From Clostridium bovifaecis (lineage in GTDB: Bacteria > Bacillota > Clostridia > Clostridiales > Clostridiaceae): DNA of 64,000 nucleotides. Under the pieces are notes generated by a model that searched no databases, was not told where the DNA came from, and worked only from the letters and a program-made list of their open reading frames with translations. Of the stretch, positions 28,216 to 36,299 are shown piece by piece. The stretch lies in the NCBI GenBank assembly GCA_009738435.1, contig CP046522.1, forward strand, positions 2,263,249 to 2,327,248. Reading direction: 5' to 3'. Both the position numbers and the translations under genes were made by a program. Within the stretch, counting starts at the first letter, position 1. The number at the start of each line of letters is the position of its first letter.

Positions 28216-28458
28216 CTAAGAGCAACTACAGCCGCAATCACAGTTTCCAGAATCAGCTCCAATATCTCCAATATATTCAATAGCCCCTGATGGACATAGA
28301 CTTTGACATCCTCTGCACCCTTCAACACAACCTTCTGTATAGATTACTACAGGCTTTTCTTTAGTATTGTCATATACTCCATGAGTGCACTTATCTATGC
28401 AAGCTTTGCACTCTATGCAGTTTTCATAATTAATTACTGGATACCAGTCTTTTGACAT
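28216..28458 (-). CDS. Small 2[4Fe-4S] ferredoxin-like protein
   Basis: 80 residues starting MSKDWYPVINYENC. First cluster motif CIECKACIDKCTHGVY; second CVEGCRGCQSLCPSGAIEY with an extra residue in the first spacer. It ends in a Cys-rich tail, NCDCGCSCS. Ferredoxins of this kind occur beside permease/thioredoxin metalloid genes and probably deliver electrons for reduction of the metalloid or of disulfides. The ATG at 28458 follows GGGGGGAG. Confidence 0.88.
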   Translation of the reverse strand: MSKDWYPVINYENCIECKACIDKCTHGVYDNTKEKPVVIYTEGCVEGCRGCQSLCPSGAIEYIGDIGADSGNCDCGCSCS

Positions 28459-28517
28459 AATTACTCCCCCCGAAAACCTTAATTTATATTTATTTATAAT
28501 TTTAGTTAACATAACCT

Positions 28518-28687
28518 AGAAATATTTTGCAGCGCAAAATACTTCAACGTAGGAGTGGATGCACTAAAGCGCTGAGTGGAGAAGTGAAGAAATACCTTGT
28601 TGTAAGGTTCTCCACTCTTCCACTATCTCCATTCCTCCACTGCCTTTTAAGGCTTCTCCACTAGGAAAATTGCATGGCAATTTTCCT
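28518..28687. repeat. Hairpin-ended intergenic element E3 (related ends, different interior)
   Basis: Begins AGAAATATTTTGC-agc-GCAAAATACTTC and ends AGGAAAATTGC-atg-GCAATTTTCCT, the same two terminal hairpins as E1 and E2. The 170-bp interior instead has GTGGAGAAGTG and CTCCACTCTTCCACT inverted words, also seen at 48553-48600 and in shorter form near 8115. It lies between the ferredoxin and permease genes. Confidence 0.75.
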
Positions 28688-28694
28688 ATATTCT

Positions 28695-29708
28695 TTACAT
28701 AAATATTTGTGCAAAAGCATTAAACAAATAACCTATAATAACTATTCCTGTAGAAACTATAGCTACAAAAACTCCAAGCAGCTTACGTTTAACTACTTTA
28801 CTTAGCATAATAATAGATGGTAGTGAAAGTGCAGTTACAGCCATCATGAAGGATAGTACGGTTCCAATCCCAACTCCTTTACCAAATAAAGCTTCTGCTA
28901 TTGGTAGTGTTCCGAATATATCTGCATACATTGGTATTCCTACAACCGTTGCAAGCAATACTGCAAATGGGTTATTGTTTCCAATTACATTTTCTATTAC
29001 AGACTGTGGAATCCAGTTGTGAATTGCAGCTCCAATACCAACCCCTATTAATACATATAGCCATACCTTCTTAATAATATCTTTAACCTGATCCTTTGAA
29101 TAAGATATTCTTTCTTCCTTGGTCATCTCTATAACTTCATTATCAACATTCTCAATTTCTTTAACATAACTCTCTATATACTTTTCAAGTCCTAACTTGT
29201 CTATCATTGTTCCACCGATAACTGCCAGTATAAGTCCAACAACAACATAAGCTATAGCAATTTTAACCCCAAAGAAAGACATTAATACCAATAATGATGC
29301 TAAATCCACTAGTGGCGATGAAATTAAGAAAGAGAAGGTTATTCCTAGTGGTAGCCCTGCTGAAGTAAATCCTATGAAAATTGGGATACTAGAACAGCTG
29401 CAAAAGGGTGTAATAGTTCCAAGAAGAGCTCCCAATATACCCTTAACTCCCTTAATTCCCCCAAGTATCTTTCTAGTTCTTTCTGGCGGAAAATAGCTTT
29501 GAATATATGATATACCAAAAATAAGCACTGATAATAATATAAATATTTTTACAGTATCATATATAAAGAAGTGTATGCTTCCTCCTAGCCTTTCTTTAAT
29601 AGATAATCCAAATAACTTTTCTACAAGCAAACGTACTAGTTCATAAAGCCAAGTCATTTTTAATAGTTGATCGTTAAGAAAACCAAATATTTGTGTTATT
29701 ATATTCAT
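28695..29708 (-). CDS. ArsP/DUF318-type permease (metalloid or metal efflux)
   Basis: 337 residues, about 8-9 membrane helices, with the family motif TITPFCSCSSIPIFIGFTSA carrying the Cys pair implicated in trivalent organoarsenical binding, and PMYADIFGTLPIAEALFGKG. A charged cytosolic loop lies in the middle (~residues 185-215). Homologues export methyl-arsenite, or other metals in the SO_0444 branch; which applies is uncertain. The ATG at 29708 has AGGTG 6 nt upstream; the GTG at 29717 overlaps it. Controlled by the adjacent arsR. Confidence 0.85.
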   Translation of the reverse strand: MNIITQIFGFLNDQLLKMTWLYELVRLLVEKLFGLSIKERLGGSIHFFIYDTVKIFILLSVLIFGISYIQSYFPPERTRKILGGIKGVKGILGALLGTITPFCSCSSIPIFIGFTSAGLPLGITFSFLISSPLVDLASLLVLMSFFGVKIAIAYVVVGLILAVIGGTMIDKLGLEKYIESYVKEIENVDNEVIEMTKEERISYSKDQVKDIIKKVWLYVLIGVGIGAAIHNWIPQSVIENVIGNNNPFAVLLATVVGIPMYADIFGTLPIAEALFGKGVGIGTVLSFMMAVTALSLPSIIMLSKVVKRKLLGVFVAIVSTGIVIIGYLFNAFAQIFM

Positions 29709-29734
29709 TCTACTCACCTACCTAAACATATTTT

Positions 29735-30079
29735 TTATTGCCTTTTACAGGTTGTAACGTATTCATCTGCTTTATTTAATCTTTTTAAATCATTTTGTAT
29801 AGTGTCATATTCTTTATGACTTAAGACTATTTTCTCTAATACTTCTTTAAGAAGCGTATTTTTATCATCTAAGTAATAGTATATGAACTGTTCTCGTCTT
29901 TCGTCCTTTACAAATCCCATATCTCTTATCTTTGCTAAATGCTTAGAAATCTTTGGTTGGGATTCTTCTAATATTCCTTGCATCTGGCATACACACAGTT
30001 CTTTATGGTAAAGTAGAACCAAAATTCTTAAACGTGTTTCATCTGATAGTATTTTAAATAAATTTGTAAGTTTATCCAT
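29735..30079 (-). CDS. ArsR-family regulator of the permease unit
   Basis: 114 residues. FKILSDETRLRILVLLYHKELCVCQMQGIL has the ELCVC metal site, followed by SQPKISKHLAKIRDMGFVKDERREQFIYYYL. An extended helical C-terminus ends TTCKRQ. GAGGATGTGAG precedes the ATG. It opens the regulator-permease-ferredoxin-thioredoxin unit and has its own 15-bp-arm palindrome directly upstream. Confidence 0.9.
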   Translation of the reverse strand: MDKLTNLFKILSDETRLRILVLLYHKELCVCQMQGILEESQPKISKHLAKIRDMGFVKDERREQFIYYYLDDKNTLLKEVLEKIVLSHKEYDTIQNDLKRLNKADEYVTTCKRQ

Positions 30080-30117
30080 ATGCTCACATCCTCTAATTTG
30101 TTATAAAAATATGTCTT

Positions 30118-30177
30118 AATACTTATATGCCCATGTGGGTATATAAGTATTGTACCCCCTAGTAGTAATCTTGTCAA
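30118..30177 (-). promoter_or_regulatory. Promoter and palindromic operator of arsR-permease unit
   Basis: On the minus strand TTGACA (30172-30177), 17-bp spacer, TACAAT (30149-30154). An inverted repeat with 15-bp arms (30118-30132 and 30137-30151, one mismatch; arm AATACTTATATRCCC) overlaps the -10 and the start region. Its sequence differs from the other two ars operators. Confidence 0.85.
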
Positions 30178-30207
30178 TAACATTGCTCCATATCTCTAAA
30201 ACATAAA

Positions 30208-30250
30208 AACCCAATCTAAAACAGAGATTTACTGTCTTTAGATTGAGTTC
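30208..30250 (-). terminator. Terminator after arsC
   Basis: Nested hairpin: outer arms AAC-CAATCTAAA / TTTAGATTG-GTT, inner ACAG/CTGT. Follows the arsC stop and separates the acr3 unit from the permease unit. Confidence 0.65.
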
Positions 30251-30263
30251 TATGAGTTTAAAA

Positions 30264-30674
30264 TTATAAATTTATTTCTTTATTTTTTATTCTTATTGCT
30301 AAATCTTTGACCTTTTCTTCAATTGTTTTTGCTATCTTTATAAATTCTTCATCACTTTTACCACTTGGATCATCTAATCCCCAGTCTTCCACATGCTTTG
30401 CAGGCAAATATGGGCACACCACATTACAGCCCATTTTTATAGCAATATCAACTGCTGGTATGTCTTCAAGTAATTTAGAGCTTTGAGTTTCATTCATATC
30501 AACATTGTACAAATCATTTATTATTTTTACAGCATCTTGATTTATCTGTGGTTTTGTTTCTGTTCCTGCCGAATAAGATTCAAATACCTCTGATGCAAAC
30601 AACTTTCCTAATGCCTCTGCCATTTGTGATCTACACGAATTGTGAACGCATATAAATGCTACCTTTGGTTTCAT
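30264..30674 (-). CDS. arsC: Thioredoxin-coupled arsenate reductase
   Basis: 136 residues, low-molecular-weight phosphatase fold. P-loop ICVHNSCRSQMAEAL (C-x5-R type) gives the nucleophilic Cys; the relay pair is MGCNVVCPYLP (~residues 81-88); DWGLDDPSGKSDEEF holds the general-acid Asp. It reduces arsenate to arsenite for export by Acr3 encoded just upstream (24-nt gap). AAGGAGGAAAAGTT precedes the ATG. Confidence 0.95.
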   Translation of the reverse strand: MKPKVAFICVHNSCRSQMAEALGKLFASEVFESYSAGTETKPQINQDAVKIINDLYNVDMNETQSSKLLEDIPAVDIAIKMGCNVVCPYLPAKHVEDWGLDDPSGKSDEEFIKIAKTIEEKVKDLAIRIKNKEINL

Positions 30675-30698
30675 AACTTTTCCTCCTTAGTGTTTAAA

Positions 30699-31763
30699 TT
30701 ATTTATTTTCCTTCTGTGGAAACCAGTGCTTTGTATTGTTTGCTATTCTTACCAGGTAGAGCATAACAGGTACTTCCGTTAACACACCTACCACTGTAGC
30801 AAGAGCAGCAGGAGACTCCATACCAAATAGTGCAATTGCTACAGCAACTGCTAACTCGAAAAAGTTCGATGCTCCAATCATCCCTGCTGGTGCAGCTATA
30901 TCATGGCTTAATTTTAGTGTTTTACTTGCAAGATAAGATATAAAGAAAATCAAGAAAGTTTGTATTGTTAATGGTATTGCAATTAATAAAATGTGTAACG
31001 GATTATTAATAATGACATCGCCTTGGAATGAGAACAATAAAACCAACATTAACAATAAGCCTATAGTAGTGGCGTTGTCAAACTTCTTTAAAAATTCATT
31101 TTCAAAATACTCTATTCCTCTATTCTTAATAACATTAATTCTAGTTAAAATTCCACCGGCAAGAGGTATAACTACAAATAATACTACAGATAAAATCAAA
31201 GTATCCATTGGTACAGAAACATCGCTAACTCCAAGCAAGAAGTTTACTATAGGTACAAAGGCGAAGAGGATAATTAAATCATTAGTAGCTACCTGCACAA
31301 CAGTATACGCAGGATTACCCTTTGTTAATTGACTCCAAACAAATACCATAGCTGTACATGGTGCTGCCCCTAGAAGTACCGCTCCTGCAAGATATCCTTT
31401 TGCAAGGTCTGGAGTAATAAAATTCTTGAATACTACATATAAGAAGAATGATGCTATGGCATACATAGTAAATGGCTTAATAAGCCAATTTGTTACCCAG
31501 GTAACGTATAAACCTTTTGGATTCTTTCTAATGTTTTTAACGCTTTGAAAATCTACCTTCATCATCATAGGATAGATCATTACCCATATTAGTATAGCAG
31601 TTGGAATTGATATATTTGCATACTCAAATTGGCCAAGAAAATCAGGTATTGCTGGGATGAATTGTCCTATTATCACACCAACTATCATACAAATTGCTAC
31701 CCAGATTGTTAAATACCTTTGGAAAAAACCAATACTACTATTTTGATTATTTTTTGCACTCAT
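30699..31763 (-). CDS. acr3: Arsenite/H+ antiporter of the ACR3 family
   Basis: 354 residues, ten predicted helices. The ACR3 Cys in GAAPCTAMVFVWSQLTKGNP and the broken-helix region NFFELAVAVAIALFGMESPAALATVVGVLTEVPVML (in parts) are present. It exports As(III) from the cytosol. The start overlaps the end of arsR by 17 nt, indicating coupled translation, and arsC follows, forming arsR-acr3-arsC. Confidence 0.95.
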   Translation of the reverse strand: MSAKNNQNSSIGFFQRYLTIWVAICMIVGVIIGQFIPAIPDFLGQFEYANISIPTAILIWVMIYPMMMKVDFQSVKNIRKNPKGLYVTWVTNWLIKPFTMYAIASFFLYVVFKNFITPDLAKGYLAGAVLLGAAPCTAMVFVWSQLTKGNPAYTVVQVATNDLIILFAFVPIVNFLLGVSDVSVPMDTLILSVVLFVVIPLAGGILTRINVIKNRGIEYFENEFLKKFDNATTIGLLLMLVLLFSFQGDVIINNPLHILLIAIPLTIQTFLIFFISYLASKTLKLSHDIAAPAGMIGASNFFELAVAVAIALFGMESPAALATVVGVLTEVPVMLYLVRIANNTKHWFPQKENK

Positions 31764-32148
31764 GATTTCCCTCCAAATAATTCATTATTTTTTCTTTACA
31801 TTCTCTTAAATCCTCGCAAGTAAAAGAGCTACATTTATATTTCTTTAGCATTTTAATATCTTTAGTGTATGTATTATCTTTTGCCAATTGCTCACTAAGG
31901 TAATCATAAAGTAGTTTGTTCTCTTCAATGAAATTTTCATCTATAGAATAGTAAACCCACTGTGCCTTCTTTTCAGCATTGATTATCTTTAAGTTTTTTA
32001 GCTTATTAAGATGTCTTGAAGCATTAGATTGAGTAATTCCAAGTATGCTCTCTATCTCACATACACAAAGTTCTCCTTCTTTTAATATGTTCAGTATTCT
32101 TATTCTATTTTCATCCCCTAGTGCTTTAAATATCTCTATGAATTCCAT
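31747..32148 (-). CDS. arsR: ArsR-family regulator of acr3-arsC
   Basis: 133 residues. FKALGDENRIRILNILKEGELCVCEIESILG has the ELCVC arsenite site; ITQSNASRHLNKLKNLKII is the recognition helix. The C-terminal ~40 residues contain further cysteines (KYKCSSFTCEDLRECKEK). AAGAGGTGATAAA precedes the ATG. It overlaps acr3 and has a consensus promoter upstream. Confidence 0.93.
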   Translation of the reverse strand: MEFIEIFKALGDENRIRILNILKEGELCVCEIESILGITQSNASRHLNKLKNLKIINAEKKAQWVYYSIDENFIEENKLLYDYLSEQLAKDNTYTKDIKMLKKYKCSSFTCEDLRECKEKIMNYLEGNHECKK

Positions 32149-32168
32149 TTTATCACCTCTTCATATGA

Positions 32169-32217
32169 GTATATGTGTTTATAATCATATACTATGCCTT
32201 ATTTATTGTTTTGTCAA
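32169..32217 (-). promoter_or_regulatory. Promoter and operator of arsR-acr3-arsC
   Basis: On the minus strand TTGACA (32212-32217), 17-bp spacer, TAGTAT (32189-32194). A 7-bp perfect inverted repeat GTATATG-N10-CATATAC (32169-32192) overlaps the -10. Confidence 0.8.
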
Positions 32218-32229
32218 CATTTTTTATTC

Positions 32230-32421
32230 CTATTCCCTATTAAAAATTGTGAATAAATCTTCATTTTTAAGTAAAGTTGTTTCATTCATAGCTTTTACAA
32301 ATACCCGTTCATCTCGTAGTATTGGAACTAAAGCTATAACTATTCCACCTTGTTTGTAGTCTTTTCTCGTGAAAGTATATCTTTTTACCCCAAGTGCTCT
32401 GCATGCTTCAAATAGAATTGC
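32230..32421 (-). pseudogene. Unrecognised gene fragment (63 codons, no start)
   Basis: An open frame between stops reading AILFEACRALGVKRYTFTRK, then DYKQGGIVIALVPILRDERVF and VKAMNETTLLKNEDLFTIFN (in parts). The composition is protein-like, but there is no start codon or ribosome site and a TAA precedes it. I do not recognise the family. It is the first of several truncated pieces between the ars island and the NhaC gene. Confidence 0.5.
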
Positions 32422-32472
32422 TTATCTTTGCCCAAAGTTGTCAAGAGTTATTCTAAAATGATTCTATTTAGG

Positions 32473-32724
32473 CTATATAACTGCCGCCATCCCTTCAGAT
32501 TGAACTAGTTTCCTTGAATTCTCTGTTCCTAAGAGGTCTGTATCATAAATATCATCCACATATAATTCAGAGTATCTAACTTCACTTCTACCTAACTTTA
32601 CTTCCGCAATGTCTCCAACAGATTTTCCTTTTAAAAAGCGCTTTAAAATTATAAGTGTAATAATTCCAGCAATACTCCCAGCTAAAATATTTATCCATAT
32701 CTTTTTACTACTTACTAGTTCCAT
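32473..32724 (-). CDS. Small hypothetical membrane-anchored protein
   Basis: 83 residues: one N-terminal membrane helix (IWINILAGSIAGIITLIIL) followed by KRFLKGKSVGDIAEVKLGRSE and an acidic tail. The ribosome site is weak, so it may be a remnant. No family recognised. It sits among truncated genes. Confidence 0.4.
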   Translation of the reverse strand: MELVSSKKIWINILAGSIAGIITLIILKRFLKGKSVGDIAEVKLGRSEVRYSELYVDDIYDTDLLGTENSRKLVQSEGMAAVI

Positions 32725-32845
32725 AGTAATGCCTGTAATTAAAGATACAATTAGAGAAAAGTAATTGCAGTAAAGTTTTTAGTCATAATAGCAGGAATAT
32801 AAAATTAAAAGTATTAACCAAAATAAACTACCCCATGCCATCATA

Positions 32846-33357
32846 TTATAGCCATATCCCATCATAATTAAATTTTAATCTAAATGGATTCCTCAATTCC
32901 CAAGCTATTAATTCAAGGTTAGATCCATCAGTATTAGCCCTAAGTATACTCCCACTTGCTTTAGTTGCACCCTTTACTACCTCCCAAGTCTTAGATTGAA
33001 TTCCAAAAGGAGAATATGCCCCTGTGTAAGTCTTGTCGTTTGGTGCTTCCGTAAGAAAGTTGTCTGCCTTAAAATCATAGCCATTAAGCATTATATCGCT
33101 GCCTGGATAATCATGAAAAAACGGATAATTTTCAACCCATCCTTTATTATCCTCTCCTACTATTCCAGAGTTTGTCGCAGTCCCTTGTCCAAAATACATC
33201 TTACCATCAGTGCTAAAAATAACTTGATTATTATGATGATCTCCAAAGCTTGGAAGTCCTGAAATAATATCTGTTTTGCTTCCATCTGGTTTAATTACAG
33301 TTATTTTACCTCTATGTGATGCATATATGTTGCCATTAAAATAATTGATACCAGTAA
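32846..33357 (-). pseudogene. Fragment of glucose/sorbosone dehydrogenase-type beta-propeller
   Basis: An open frame of ~170 codons with no start. It reads GINYFNGNIYASHRGKITVI, GLPSFGDHHNNQVIFSTDGK, MYFGQGTATNSGIVGEDNKG, and WELRNPFRLKFNYDGIWL before a stop. DHHNNQ, YFGQGTATNSG and ELRNPFR are hallmarks of the GSDH/PQQ-type six-bladed propeller. Both ends are missing: a TAA lies directly upstream and the C-terminal blades are absent. Non-functional remnant. Confidence 0.75.
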
Positions 33358-33403
33358 ATTACATCCTAAAATTGGAATAATTTCAACTGTAATAAGTTTT
33401 ATA

Positions 33404-33715
33404 TTGATAAACTTCTTTAGCGTTCATGAAGCATTATTCTTTACTTGTACGAATGGACCTGTTGGTGCATTTTTAGGCTGCTGCAGTCACTTTATTGGTA
33501 AAAAACGGATTATTATATCTATAGCTTCATTTATACTATTCTTTACTCTAAGTATTCTAAATTTTGCTATAGTCCTTCCTATTTTCGGCACACAAATTAC
33601 AGGTACACTCCCAGTTCAAATATTGATTATTTATATTTTTTCTTTTATCTATAGCTTTATATACTTGTATTTTAGTGATTTCATTTTTAGAAAGCTCGGT
33701 AGATTTACCTTTTGA
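33404..33715 (+). pseudogene. Membrane-protein fragment
   Basis: 103 codons from the first ATG, but the frame stays open upstream over the GSDH fragment and no ribosome site is present. About three hydrophobic helices with polar turns (CTNGPVGAFLGCCSHFIGKK, RKLGRFTF). Family not recognised. Probably the 3' end of a truncated transporter-like gene; a terminator follows at 33831-33870. Confidence 0.4.
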
Positions 33716-33830
33716 TTCAAATATCAAGAGTTAGTTATACTCCGTATATTACTAAATTTTTTACACATAATACATGATGTGAAAAATGTGCAGATGAATG
33801 CAGGAAAATGGCTAGTATGTAATAATTTCA

Positions 33831-33870
33831 AAAACCAGTTAATGCTGTATAGCTAATTACCTGGTTTTTA
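33831..33870 (+). terminator. Intrinsic terminator
   Basis: AAAACCAG (33831-33838) pairs with CTGGTTTT (33861-33868), with inner TAAT/ATTA, then T residues. Lies 43 nt before the NhaC start. Confidence 0.7.
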
Positions 33871-33913
33871 TTCTTAATTATTTATAAGAATACAGATAAA
33901 GGAGGTTTTATAT

Positions 33914-35311
33914 TTGATTTGGTTATCGCTAATCCCTGCAGCAATTACAATAGTATTAACTTTTAAAACTAAAAAACTTATACCCTCTTTATTTGTAGGA
34001 GTTTTAGCTGGTACATTTATAAAAGAAGGTTTACTAGGAGGAATTACAGCTATTGGTGAATATATGATGGATGCTATTGCTGATAAGGAAAGTGCCTACA
34101 CTCTGTCCTTTTTAATTGCATTTGGTTCTTTAGCTGAATTGATTGAGATGGCTGGTGGAATTTCAGGCTTTAGTGAAAAAATAAGTAAATGGGCTAAAAA
34201 TGAGAGAAGCATTCTAGGTTGGGCTTGGATTCTAAGTATTATAACTTTCTTCGATAGTTCATTTCACACCATAGCAGTGGGTACAGTGCTGACTCCTTCA
34301 CTTGATAAAGTAAAAGGATCTAAGGAAAAGTTTGCTTTTATATTATCAGTAACAAGCCTTCAGCTTATATTATTAATACCTATTGCTACAGCCTATCTAG
34401 GATATATGGTAACTTTAGTTGCTAATAATATTAAAGGAACTGGAATAACAGAGAACGCATATGCTCTTTTTGTCAAAAGTGTCTTTTGGAACCTGTTCTC
34501 TTGGATTATGATTATTATAGCTATTGGAGTCACCTTACTGGGATTAGGCTTTGAAAATTTCAAAATGGGAAAAAGTGAAGCAGAAAAAAATGAGTTTACA
34601 AAAGGCCATATTGAAAAAGAAGAATTGTTAGGAAAGTCTACTGAAGAATATCCAAAAAACAGCAAAAATTTAATAATCCCTGTATCAATATTATTAATAA
34701 GCACTGTATTCTTCTTTTGGTGGACCGGAAAAGATAAAGCAACAACTTTTTTTGGTGCATTAAGTTCTGCAAAATTCAGCGTTTCCATATTCTCAGGTAT
34801 AATGCTTACCCTCATAGTAACCACTATTTATTTTATGCTTCAAAAGATAAGCTTGGCAGAAATAGAAGCTCATATTGTAAAAGGCGGAGAAAAAGTTCTA
34901 TCAATGGTAATTGTTTTAATACTTAGTTGGGCCCTTACCTCTGTTACTCAGGATTTAGGTTTTAATAATTTAATTAGTAAAAATTTAGTTAGAAGCATAC
35001 CTAGATTTCTTATACCTTCTATTGTGTTTCTAATCAGCGGCATAATATCCTATACCATTGGGTCATCTTGGGCAACATGGGCTTTAATGATGCCTCTTGC
35101 AATCAATTTTTCAATGAATTCAGGCATTAATCTTCCTATAATGATAGGAACAGTTTGGGCAGGCGGTGCAGTAGTGGATATAATATCTCCTCTCTCTGCC
35201 CAAATGACAGACATATCTTATGGAAACCATCTGGCCACATCTTTTCCATATCTTATAATTGGAGTGCTATCCACAACCATTGCTTATATAGCTGTAGGTT
35301 TCTTTACATAG
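33914..35311 (+). CDS. NhaC-family Na+/H+ (or amine/organic-acid) antiporter
   Basis: 465 residues and about 12 membrane helices. NhaC-superfamily signatures: KKLIPSLFVGVLAGTFI, ITFFDSSFHTIAVGTVLTP, and SGIISYTIGSSWATWALMMP with the unwound-helix glycine/serine region, plus GGAVVDIISPLSAQMTDIS. It starts with TTG, set by AAAGGAGG 8 nt upstream. Substrate unknown; some members carry lysine, tyrosine or malate rather than Na+. No riboswitch is visible. It stands alone next to gene debris. Confidence 0.85.
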   Translation: MIWLSLIPAAITIVLTFKTKKLIPSLFVGVLAGTFIKEGLLGGITAIGEYMMDAIADKESAYTLSFLIAFGSLAELIEMAGGISGFSEKISKWAKNERSILGWAWILSIITFFDSSFHTIAVGTVLTPSLDKVKGSKEKFAFILSVTSLQLILLIPIATAYLGYMVTLVANNIKGTGITENAYALFVKSVFWNLFSWIMIIIAIGVTLLGLGFENFKMGKSEAEKNEFTKGHIEKEELLGKSTEEYPKNSKNLIIPVSILLISTVFFFWWTGKDKATTFFGALSSAKFSVSIFSGIMLTLIVTTIYFMLQKISLAEIEAHIVKGGEKVLSMVIVLILSWALTSVTQDLGFNNLISKNLVRSIPRFLIPSIVFLISGIISYTIGSSWATWALMMPLAINFSMNSGINLPIMIGTVWAGGAVVDIISPLSAQMTDISYGNHLATSFPYLIIGVLSTTIAYIAVGFFT

Positions 35312-35447
35312 AATAAAACTAATAAAATGTCCATACACAAAATATAATAAAGACCTAACAATTTGCTGCTAGGCCTCTAATGTGTTAATCCATATTTGAC
35401 TTGTAATATCAGCTCATAATATAAAAACCATAAGCTTAGCGCTATCA

Positions 35448-35501
35448 TGTAAATAATTCAAATAATAAAAGCACTACTTTTTATTATTTGAATTATTTAC
35501 A
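35448..35501. terminator. Long AT hairpin at the end of the LDCC gene
   Basis: Perfect 23-bp stem (35448-35470 with 35479-35501) and 8-nt loop. It overlaps the last ~9 codons and stop of the minus-strand LDCC gene and may serve as terminator for it and for NhaC. Confidence 0.75.
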
Positions 35502-35623
35502 ACTACCTTCTTATTGTTGTTTGAATTGTTTAATCCACAGCAATCTAGCCTTCCAGTACTACTAAAGCTCTTGCTATTCTCTTCTGCTATTTTCTTTATA
35601 AAATTATTAAACCACTTTTTCAC
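35474..35623 (-). CDS. LDCC-motif small putative metal-binding protein
   Basis: A 49-residue gene: GTG start at 35623 with GGGAGG 8 nt upstream, reading MKKWFNNFIKKIAEENSKSF, then SSTGRLDCCGLNN and an Asn/Lys-rich tail. The amphipathic N-terminal helix and the GRLDCCGLN motif are those of the short clostridial family annotated as LDCC-motif putative metal-binding proteins. Function is unknown. Its 3' end forms one arm of a long hairpin. Confidence 0.8.
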   Translation of the reverse strand: MKKWFNNFIKKIAEENSKSFSSTGRLDCCGLNNSNNNKKVVVNNSNNKK

Positions 35624-36010
35624 TTTGAATTCCTCCCTTCAATTTATATAGATACTATAACACAACTTTATGAAGATTTTATGAAGATTTCAACACCTCA
35701 AGCCATCTTAACAAATAAGTAATATATCATTATAAGAACAATTACGTATAGATAAGCTTATATAAAGTTCCATAATTGTTAGTTAAAAAGTTTTAATACT
35801 ATAAACTTTAGTAAAAACGGGCAAGTTGTAACAATAACAAGCCTACGTCATATCATAGTATTGGGACAGCTAGTCCAATAAAATCTATGAAAGGAGTGTC
35901 AATATAATGTAATTCACAGAATTTTAACTAACTGATAAATAGTAGTTACTAGTTTCTAGTTACTATAAAATAACATACTAGCTGAATTTTTATAGATTAG
36001 CAATTAGACG

Positions 36011-36160
36011 CTAGTGACTTAAATAGATTTTATCGATTAAGTATATGCCATCTACGTACCCCGGGTAGTAACAATTGTCCTTCATCCTTCTCTGCACCTC
36101 ATAAACTGCCGAACCTCTATCCCCTAGTTTTAGAGTAATCAGTCCTTTTTCAAAAGGACT
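36011..36160 (-). pseudogene. Peptidoglycan-binding domain fragment
   Basis: An open frame without start reads LITLKLGDRGSAVYEVQRRM then KDNCYYPGYVDGIYL, the PG_binding_1 (three-helix) domain signature, followed by an early stop. Likely a leftover of a cell-wall hydrolase gene. A TGA precedes it. The surrounding 35624-36299 region has no intact gene; it holds GATTAG/CTAGTGACT repeat words (35940-36020) and hairpins. Confidence 0.65.
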
Positions 36161-36199
36161 TCAGGCTGTTGATAAAATATGTTTATCAACAGCCTGAAG
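36159..36199. terminator. Perfect 18-bp hairpin (candidate terminator)
   Basis: Arms 36159-36176 and 36182-36199 (core GGCTGTTGATAAA / TTTATCAACAGCC), 5-nt loop. Immediately preceded by AGTCCTTTT/AAAAGGACT (36141-36160) and followed by GACTGCAG/CTGTAGTC. No long T-tract, so termination is not certain. Confidence 0.55.
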
Positions 36200-36299
36200 A
36201 CTGCAGGAGTTCTGTAGTCTTCTTTAATTTCTATATATTTAATAATTCTCTATAGCTAACCTTTATAGCAACCTCTTCTTAACTTCTAGCTTGTTTTTT

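Noticed and set aside
35780..35935. Structured-looking stretch with GGGCAAG...ACAAGCC, considered as a cyclic-di-GMP or other riboswitch
   Set aside because: Lacks the conserved GEMM bases and no gene follows the AAGGAG site (it leads to ATGTAA). A 30-codon open frame there (ending GTASPIKSMKGVSI) has no start.
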